From positions 1 through 55,633 of the forward strand of contig NZ_SJEE01000035.1 of assembly GCF_006937785.1 (NCBI RefSeq): 55,633 bases of DNA, in the 5' to 3' direction. Under the pieces are notes generated by a model. The model was not told the origin of the DNA. It ran no database searches and worked only from the letters and a program-made list of their open reading frames with translations. Both the position numbers and the translations under genes were made by a program. This document shows, one piece after another, positions 49,974 through 55,633 of the stretch; position 1 is the stretch's first letter; each line of letters starts with the position of its first letter. This DNA is from Pseudanabaena sp. UWO311 (GTDB lineage: Bacteria > Cyanobacteriota > Cyanobacteriia > Pseudanabaenales > Pseudanabaenaceae).

Positions 49974-50016
49974 AGATATTGTAAAAGGTTTGCAAAGCCA
50001 ACCTTTTACAATATCT
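49974..50016. terminator. Terminator hairpin after the response regulator gene
   Basis: AGATATTGTAAAAGGTTTGC-AAA-GCCAACCTTTTACAATATCT, near-perfect 19-bp stem with GCAAAGC tip. Confidence 0.88.
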
Positions 50017-50158
50017 GTAAATGCTTGTACTTTACTTGATAAAGAAAACCTGATATTTTTTAAAAGCTTTGCTTAGTAAGGCTTTCAAAAAATGAAACCC
50101 GATCTAAGGCGAACATATGTAAAATGGTGTCGTGAGGGCATCAACGGAGTGAAAAATT

Positions 50159-53100
50159 GTGGGACAGGCTCAACTACCGCCGCAGAGACCGACTAACTCT
50201 ACATTCGCCCAAAAACTAGGGCGCGTAGGTGTTGGACTTGCGATCGCATTTACAGCAACTAGCTTAGGTGCTTTTTGGTATGGACGCTATTTTTTAAATG
50301 AGCAATTGTCACCACTATTACAGACCGAGCTTGCCAAATCGCTCAAGCGTCCTTTACAACTAGGCAAAGTTGAACGAGTTGGTTTTTCTAGCATTAGGTT
50401 TGGTAAGTCAATTGTGCCACCAACCGACAAAGAGGCAAATTTTTTAGCGGTTGAGGCGATCGAAGTTAAGGTTGATCTTTGGAGCTATTTGATCAGTCGC
50501 AAAATTGGTTTGGATGCGATCGCCGAGCAACCCCAATTATTTCTCAAGCAGGACGTTACAGGTTTACTGCAATTACCAAAAATTACGCCGCCAGAAAAGC
50601 AAACTAAAGATGGGTTTGTGGACTTGCGGACGATAACTTTTAATGATGCTCAGTTGACAATTCAGACGATCGCTAAGGGAGAATTGGTTTCTCTCAGTCA
50701 AGTGCAGATTGAGAGCAATTGGAAGATTGTTGATCTGAACAATCAAAGTTTAAAGATGAATGGCAAAGGGCATATAACTTTGCCTAATCTTGCGGCGATC
50801 GCCGCACCACCAAATCCTGAGCAACTGAAGAAGGCGATCGAGGTTGCCAATGCTGATAAAGATGGTAACAAAGGGAATATGTCCTTTGCGATCGATTGGG
50901 ATTTGACAAGGGGACAGGGTAAAATTAATGTCCAGTCTCAAGACTTGCAAATCGCCTCAGTCCAAGGCTTTGCGCTTAATTCGCCGTTGGAAGTTCAACA
51001 GGGTAAACTTGATGCTGAGGCAAATATTACGGTAAGTGCAGACAAAGTAACTCCTACTGATACCATTGCGAGTGACTCTTTGTTGGGGGCAAATAAAATT
51101 GCTATAACCGCCAAACTTACTGATGGTGCGGTGAAATTGCCACAATTAATCAAACCAATCACTGAGATTTCAGGGCAACTTAGCTTTGATGGTACTGATG
51201 CAACTTTAAAGGAATTTTCTGCAAACTATGGGTTGTTAGTAACCACTGTCGATGGGACATTTAATCAGCAAAAAGGTTTTAATTTAAACTTTGCTAGCAC
51301 TGTACTAGATCTAGCTAAAGGACTGGAAAGCTTTAATATCAAAACACCTGTAGCGATCGCAGGAGAGGTGAAGCTCGCTGGTAAACTTACGGGAACAACT
51401 CAAAAACCCGCTCTGACACTAAACATTACTACGCCCAAATCCGTGAGCTTTGATCGGGTAACTATCGATCGCTTTTTAGCCACCATTGAACTCAAGGATT
51501 TAAATACACTCCAAATCAAAAAAGTTCAAGCCGCCTCCACAGGTGCAACCCTCACAGGCGAAGGGCAAATTCGCTTACCCCAAAAGGATCAACCTGCGGA
51601 AGTCCTCTTTACTTCAAGCCTCGTTGGCGTTGCCGAAGATTTCACAAAACTCTATGGGGCAAAATTACCGATCACCATTGGTCAAATTACTAGTTCTTTA
51701 CAAATTACTGGTGCTTTAGCAAATCCCCAAATTCTGGCTCAAATTGATGCTCCTAATGCTACCTATCCTGCGAGGGGAGAAGTTTTTCTGGCGGATGGAT
51801 TAGCGACGATTCGGAATACGCGGGTGCGGTTTCCCATTGGTGAGATTGGGATAGCAGGTAGTTACAACATCACTAGCGGTGCGTGGAAATCCCAGCTAAA
51901 TAGTAATGGGATCCCTTTATCTGCCTTTCTCTTCAATCAAAAAGGCATTCTCGACGGATTCATCAACCTACGGAGCGATCGCGGTGGTTTTTCGTTAGCA
52001 GATATTACTGGTGATGGCACTGTGAACTTGCCACAGGGGCTAACAGAAATCCCAGATGCGATTGCCGCGAATTTGATATGGGATGGAAAGAATCTGCTGA
52101 TTCCTTCACTACAAGTTGGTAATTATTTAACCGCCAATGGCAAAGTAGATCTATCATTCCCTAATAATTCACGCAATGAATTTCCCACAGGCATTGCAGG
52201 AATTAACCTCGATCTGATTTCGCGCAATGTTAATATCAATCGCTTGGCAACTCTCTCTAGTACAATCCCTGCTCAAGCCTCAGGGATTTTTAATTTTCGG
52301 GGCAACCTCTCAGGGGCGATCGACAAACTTAAAATCGCAGGAGCCTTACAACTGGATAATGTCGATCTCGCTTCTTTAGGTTCTAGCTTTGCCAAGCAAG
52401 GGATTGTGCCTCCGTCACGCGGTTCACTAGATTTTGATGGCTCAATTAATGGCGATTTGGCGGCTCCAAGACTAGTCGGTAATCTACGCGTAGCCAGCTT
52501 AAAGGTTAATCAAATAGAACTTGATAAGCTCACTTTTAACGGAGCTTTAAATGGAATTGGCAGCGTTATTCAAGCAACAGGCGATCTACTCCTAGCGGGA
52601 CTAAGAGTTGATAAGTTAGCCTTTGATACACGATTGGAAGGGAAGCTCAATTTTGATGGCAATCAAGGCTTAAATGTTGATTTGCGCGGAAAGCGCGATC
52701 GCATTGCTGCCCGACTAGATAATGCGTTTCGTCCCATCGATTTTACGGTAAATTTGGGAGAATCTACAGCGACAGGTAGACGTTTTGAGAATAACCCTCG
52801 TCGTTTACAAGTTGCAGTCAAAAATATTCCACTTGCCTTAGCTGCTTCTCTGGCTGGGCAAAATGATATGAGTGGCAAGCTGTCTAGTAATCTCATCGTT
52901 GATTTTACAAATAATCCCACTGCGATTGGTGATGTTACCGTTGAGCGTCCTCGCTTCGGAAGGGTAGTTGCGGAACGTGCGATCGCCAAAGTGTCCTACG
53001 CCAACGGAGTTTTTGATGTCAAGGATGGGAGTTTAATCGTCCGTCAGGGAGAAATTAGCAATGAGTACAAGTTCCGACTGACTTACAATCCTTACATTGA

Positions 53101-55309
53101 TGACCCAATCGCAGGTGCTGTCGAAATTGCCCAAGGTCGAATGCAGGATCTATTTGCCACGCTCCAATGGGCAAATATCGTCGATGTTACCCAAGGAATT
53201 ACCTTTACTAAAAACAGAGCGGCTGAATTAAAACCATTAGAAGCAATTAAATTACTAGGAGAACCTTTATATAAACAATTACAATATCTTACCCAAATTG
53301 AACTGCGACAAGAACAGCAAGAAACAGTTACCTCGGCTCGCAATTTCAATCTGCCACCACTCACAGATTTTCGTGGTGACATCAAAGGAAAAATCACCTT
53401 TGGACTGAATAAAACTAGTGGTATTCGCTTAGGTTTTGATCTAGTTGGCAAAAAATTTGAATATGGGAAATTTGCTGTTGATGACATCCAACTAGAAGGA
53501 AAGTATTTTAATGGCGTATTTGCGCTCGCGAAGGCGAATTTTCAGTCTAACAAAAGCTATGGACGGGTTACAAACGCCAGTATTAGACTTATTCCATCCT
53601 CCAACCCATTGCTGGGTATTCGCGAACAAAGCGGCAAAATTGAACTCAAGGATTTCCCAATTGAGTCTTTACGGCCACTACCATTTTTTAGTGCAATTCC
53701 CTTTGATTTGACGGGTAAAGTCAATGGCGATCTATCGATTACTGGGACTACAATTCTTGACACTAAAGTGGTTGGGAATTTGAGTTTGACTGATGGTTCT
53801 GTTAATCGTCAAGCGCTAGATTTCATTGCCATAAAGTTTAACTATGACAAGTTAAATATCAATTTTAATGCCAATATGAAAACCGCAGGCAAAGATTCAG
53901 TAGTAGCTTCCGGTAATTTTGGTGTTTTTGGTATCTTTGACGTTAAGCTCGATGTTAAAGATGAAGGGATTAATTTCATCAACATTTTTAATCAACCTGT
54001 GCGCTGGGTGGATGGCAAGGGCAGTATTAACATCAGAGCAAATGGAACATTTAGAGACCCTAAAATCGCTGGCAAGATGGTGATTGATAATGCCAAGGTC
54101 AAGGTTGCAGGCTTACCAGGAGATTTTACGCAGGTTCAAGGCACGGTTGACTTTACTCGCGATCGCCTAATTAGTAATATCACTAGCAACTTTAGCGAAG
54201 GGAAACTTGCTCTCACTGGTATTCTGCCAATTAGTAATGGGAATCTTTTAGCAGTTGATAGTCCAGAATATCAACAAGCCCTTGCGATCAATGCGGATAA
54301 GCTAAAGCTGAATATTCGGGATATTAGTTCTGATAATTTTAATACTCGTGTGATCGTGCGGGGTTCTCTATTAGCACCAGTGCTCACAGGCGAAGTGGCG
54401 CTGGGCGATGGTCGATTTGTGATCGGTGATGAAGCGGCAAATAACACCCAATTGGCGAATGATACTACAAACTCAGTAGATGTTGCTTTTGATCGCCTTG
54501 CCGTTAAATTGCAAAATATGCAGGTAACGCGCTTCCCACTATTCAACTTCTTAAGTGAAGGAACATTAATTGTAAACGGAACTCTATCAAATCCACAGCC
54601 AGAAGGTCGTATTAATATATCTCGTGGACAGTTTAATGCAATTTCGACAAGATTCCGTCTTGATCGCGCCTACGAAAACTTTGCAGAATTTAAACCTTCC
54701 CAAGGACTCAATCCGTCTCTCAATGTCCGCGTTACTGGAGCCGTGGCTGAGATTACCCGTGTACCGATCAGTTCCAATCGCCCCGATGATCTGTTTCGCC
54801 CCAATGAAGTGCCTGTTAGCAATTTGGGGGCGCAGAAGACTTTACGAGTCCAAGCTAGTGTAACGGGGACAGCACTTGTCCCAGATATTCGTCTTTCCAG
54901 CAGCCCACCGCGCAGTCAAGCAGAAATCGTTGCGCTGATTGGTGGTGGCATTCTTCAACAACAAGGTGGATCTGACCCTTCTTCGGCGCTGGCAAGTTTT
55001 GCAGGAAGCACAGTTCTAACCTTCCTCCAAGATGCGATTGGCGATGCACTTAATCTTGCGGAATTTAACCTCAGTCCTGTGACTACGAAGACGCAAGGTA
55101 GTGGCACAGGCACTTTAGGTCTATCAGCCGAGGCTGCGATCGATGTGAGTAATAGCTTCTCAGTGGCTCTACAAAGGATTATTAATGACTCCACGCAACC
55201 AACTAATTTCTCCGTTCGTTATCGTGTCGATCCAAATATTTTATTGCGCGGTAACTACGGCACAAATGGCAACACAGGTATCTCAATCGAATATGAGAAC
55301 CGCTTTTAA
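50159..55309 (+). CDS. tamB: TamB/DUF490-family inner-membrane translocation and lipid-transport protein
   Basis: 1716 residues from a GTG start. One membrane helix near the N-terminus (about 17-40: VGLAIAFTATSLGAFWYGRY) anchors it. The rest is a very long beta-strand repeat region with many AsmA/TamB-type segments (for example GKITFGLNKTSGIRLGFDLV), which in this family form a hydrophobic groove spanning the periplasm. The C-terminal DUF490 domain has LSSSPPRSQAEIVALIGGG and ends RGNYGTNGNTGISIEYENRF with a terminal Phe, which pairs with the outer-membrane barrel (TamA/Omp85). Proposed roles are phospholipid transport and outer-membrane protein assembly. The length is normal for cyanobacteria. 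No promoter repeats or partners are next to it. Confidence 0.95.
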   Translation: MGQAQLPPQRPTNSTFAQKLGRVGVGLAIAFTATSLGAFWYGRYFLNEQLSPLLQTELAKSLKRPLQLGKVERVGFSSIRFGKSIVPPTDKEANFLAVEAIEVKVDLWSYLISRKIGLDAIAEQPQLFLKQDVTGLLQLPKITPPEKQTKDGFVDLRTITFNDAQLTIQTIAKGELVSLSQVQIESNWKIVDLNNQSLKMNGKGHITLPNLAAIAAPPNPEQLKKAIEVANADKDGNKGNMSFAIDWDLTRGQGKINVQSQDLQIASVQGFALNSPLEVQQGKLDAEANITVSADKVTPTDTIASDSLLGANKIAITAKLTDGAVKLPQLIKPITEISGQLSFDGTDATLKEFSANYGLLVTTVDGTFNQQKGFNLNFASTVLDLAKGLESFNIKTPVAIAGEVKLAGKLTGTTQKPALTLNITTPKSVSFDRVTIDRFLATIELKDLNTLQIKKVQAASTGATLTGEGQIRLPQKDQPAEVLFTSSLVGVAEDFTKLYGAKLPITIGQITSSLQITGALANPQILAQIDAPNATYPARGEVFLADGLATIRNTRVRFPIGEIGIAGSYNITSGAWKSQLNSNGIPLSAFLFNQKGILDGFINLRSDRGGFSLADITGDGTVNLPQGLTEIPDAIAANLIWDGKNLLIPSLQVGNYLTANGKVDLSFPNNSRNEFPTGIAGINLDLISRNVNINRLATLSSTIPAQASGIFNFRGNLSGAIDKLKIAGALQLDNVDLASLGSSFAKQGIVPPSRGSLDFDGSINGDLAAPRLVGNLRVASLKVNQIELDKLTFNGALNGIGSVIQATGDLLLAGLRVDKLAFDTRLEGKLNFDGNQGLNVDLRGKRDRIAARLDNAFRPIDFTVNLGESTATGRRFENNPRRLQVAVKNIPLALAASLAGQNDMSGKLSSNLIVDFTNNPTAIGDVTVERPRFGRVVAERAIAKVSYANGVFDVKDGSLIVRQGEISNEYKFRLTYNPYIDDPIAGAVEIAQGRMQDLFATLQWANIVDVTQGITFTKNRAAELKPLEAIKLLGEPLYKQLQYLTQIELRQEQQETVTSARNFNLPPLTDFRGDIKGKITFGLNKTSGIRLGFDLVGKKFEYGKFAVDDIQLEGKYFNGVFALAKANFQSNKSYGRVTNASIRLIPSSNPLLGIREQSGKIELKDFPIESLRPLPFFSAIPFDLTGKVNGDLSITGTTILDTKVVGNLSLTDGSVNRQALDFIAIKFNYDKLNINFNANMKTAGKDSVVASGNFGVFGIFDVKLDVKDEGINFINIFNQPVRWVDGKGSINIRANGTFRDPKIAGKMVIDNAKVKVAGLPGDFTQVQGTVDFTRDRLISNITSNFSEGKLALTGILPISNGNLLAVDSPEYQQALAINADKLKLNIRDISSDNFNTRVIVRGSLLAPVLTGEVALGDGRFVIGDEAANNTQLANDTTNSVDVAFDRLAVKLQNMQVTRFPLFNFLSEGTLIVNGTLSNPQPEGRINISRGQFNAISTRFRLDRAYENFAEFKPSQGLNPSLNVRVTGAVAEITRVPISSNRPDDLFRPNEVPVSNLGAQKTLRVQASVTGTALVPDIRLSSSPPRSQAEIVALIGGGILQQQGGSDPSSALASFAGSTVLTFLQDAIGDALNLAEFNLSPVTTKTQGSGTGTLGLSAEAAIDVSNSFSVALQRIINDSTQPTNFSVRYRVDPNILLRGNYGTNGNTGISIEYENRF

Positions 55310-55579
55310 AGTTAGCATGGGCAGCAACAAAAATGGATTCAACTTCTAGAGTTAAGGAAATTGCTACTCTCAATCGTCAATGAATTGAAGAAATGCTGAA
55401 ACCACTACAAAATAGACGCAATCTTATTCCATAGAGGATGCTCTTGAAAGTTTTAATTTCTAATGCCATTTTCATCATGTAGTAAGCCTTCAACTTTGGT
55501 TTCATCTTTCATACAGCAAATTCCGATCAAACACGCCACAAGTCTAGTAATCTAAAGCATCACTAAAGTTAAACAAAAT
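55310..55579. other. Spacer after tamB
   Basis: No intact gene. A short frame from about 55333 (MDSTSRVKEIATLNRQ) stops at once and may be a gene relic. AT-rich towards the right, where the IS630-type element begins. Confidence 0.4.
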
Positions 55580-55633
55580 ATGTCAGCATATTCGCTTGAT
55601 TTACGGCACAAGATATTAAATGCATGGCAAAAC
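55580..55633 (+). CDS. IS630-family transposase, N-terminal 18 codons (runs off the window)
   Basis: The frame MSAYSLDLRHKILNAWQN is the standard opening of IS630-type transposases in cyanobacteria (M(K/S)AYSLDLRxKI), the first part of the helix-turn-helix that binds the element's ends. The window ends here, so nothing can be said about integrity. The inverted-repeat left end should lie in the preceding 60 bases. Confidence 0.75.
   Translation, partial: MSAYSLDLRHKILNAWQN

Overview
The window is chromosomal DNA from a cyanobacterium, most likely a Pseudanabaena-like filamentous or unicellular lineage. The evidence is the very dense HIP1 octamer (GCGATCGC and its core CGATCG) in genes and spacers, plus genes that are typical of cyanobacteria: an NblS/Hik33 sensor kinase, a fused PanC-Cmk enzyme, a GUN4 domain, a duplicated CobO-like P-loop protein, TPR-CHAT and Uma2 proteins, and a long TamB. 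The genus is inference; the phylum is secure.

Layout. (1) 1-6.5 kb: a type I restriction-modification cluster (decayed hsdS, a YhcG-type PD-(D/E)XK nuclease, hsdM), small unknown genes, a NERD/UvrD-helicase relic and a DUF433/DUF5615 toxin-antitoxin pair. (2) 6.5-14.4 kb: a gene-poor junkyard with a sulfatase-modifying-factor relic, dispersed degenerate repeats, a histidine phosphatase, a secreted TPR-CHAT protease with a 57-residue secreted peptide behind it, an unknown gene, a two-helix channel-like membrane protein with a 21-bp minisatellite, and two secreted proteins. (3) 14.4-18.8 kb: a compact cassette that looks like a decayed plasmid-like or satellite integrative element. It holds an XRE regulator, a small RHH-like protein whose start codon sits in a 26-bp perfect palindrome, tiny ORFs, a winged-helix replication-type protein with seven iteron-like repeats inside its gene, a gutted HNH gene, an excisionase-like protein, and the 3' half of a tRNA-Arg(CCU) as probable attachment site. 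(4) 18.8-32 kb: core genes cobO-like, pentapeptide protein, valS, larE, rlpA, and a run panC/cmk - lptA-like - lptB - lptF/G for cofactor/nucleotide supply and lipopolysaccharide export. (5) 32-44 kb: Uma2, a GAF-Hpt-like protein, a membrane Ser/Thr kinase, a Spy-like protein, radC, a membrane coiled protein and nblS. (6) 44-49 kb: a RelE pair, a frameshifted tandem-RNase III/GUN4 fusion, an Rpn/PD-(D/E)XK protein, a LivG-type ATPase coupled to DUF3326, and an IS630-type relic. (7) 49-55.6 kb: an RppA-like response regulator, tamB, and the first 18 codons of another IS630-type transposase.

Small repeats dominate the spacers. Two identical-length (103 bp) MITEs share their TACCAA ends with the IS630-type relic; three more elements share TAGGACTTACGCA ends; many genes end in long perfect hairpins with a common GCAAAGC or GCGAAGC tip; and two repeats have inserted in frame into proteins (HsdM and Uma2). 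The most unusual protein-level observation is the tandem RNase III-like/GUN4 architecture at 44500-45907, in which the first RNase III domain has lost most of its catalytic acids. No complete tRNA, rRNA or CRISPR array was found.
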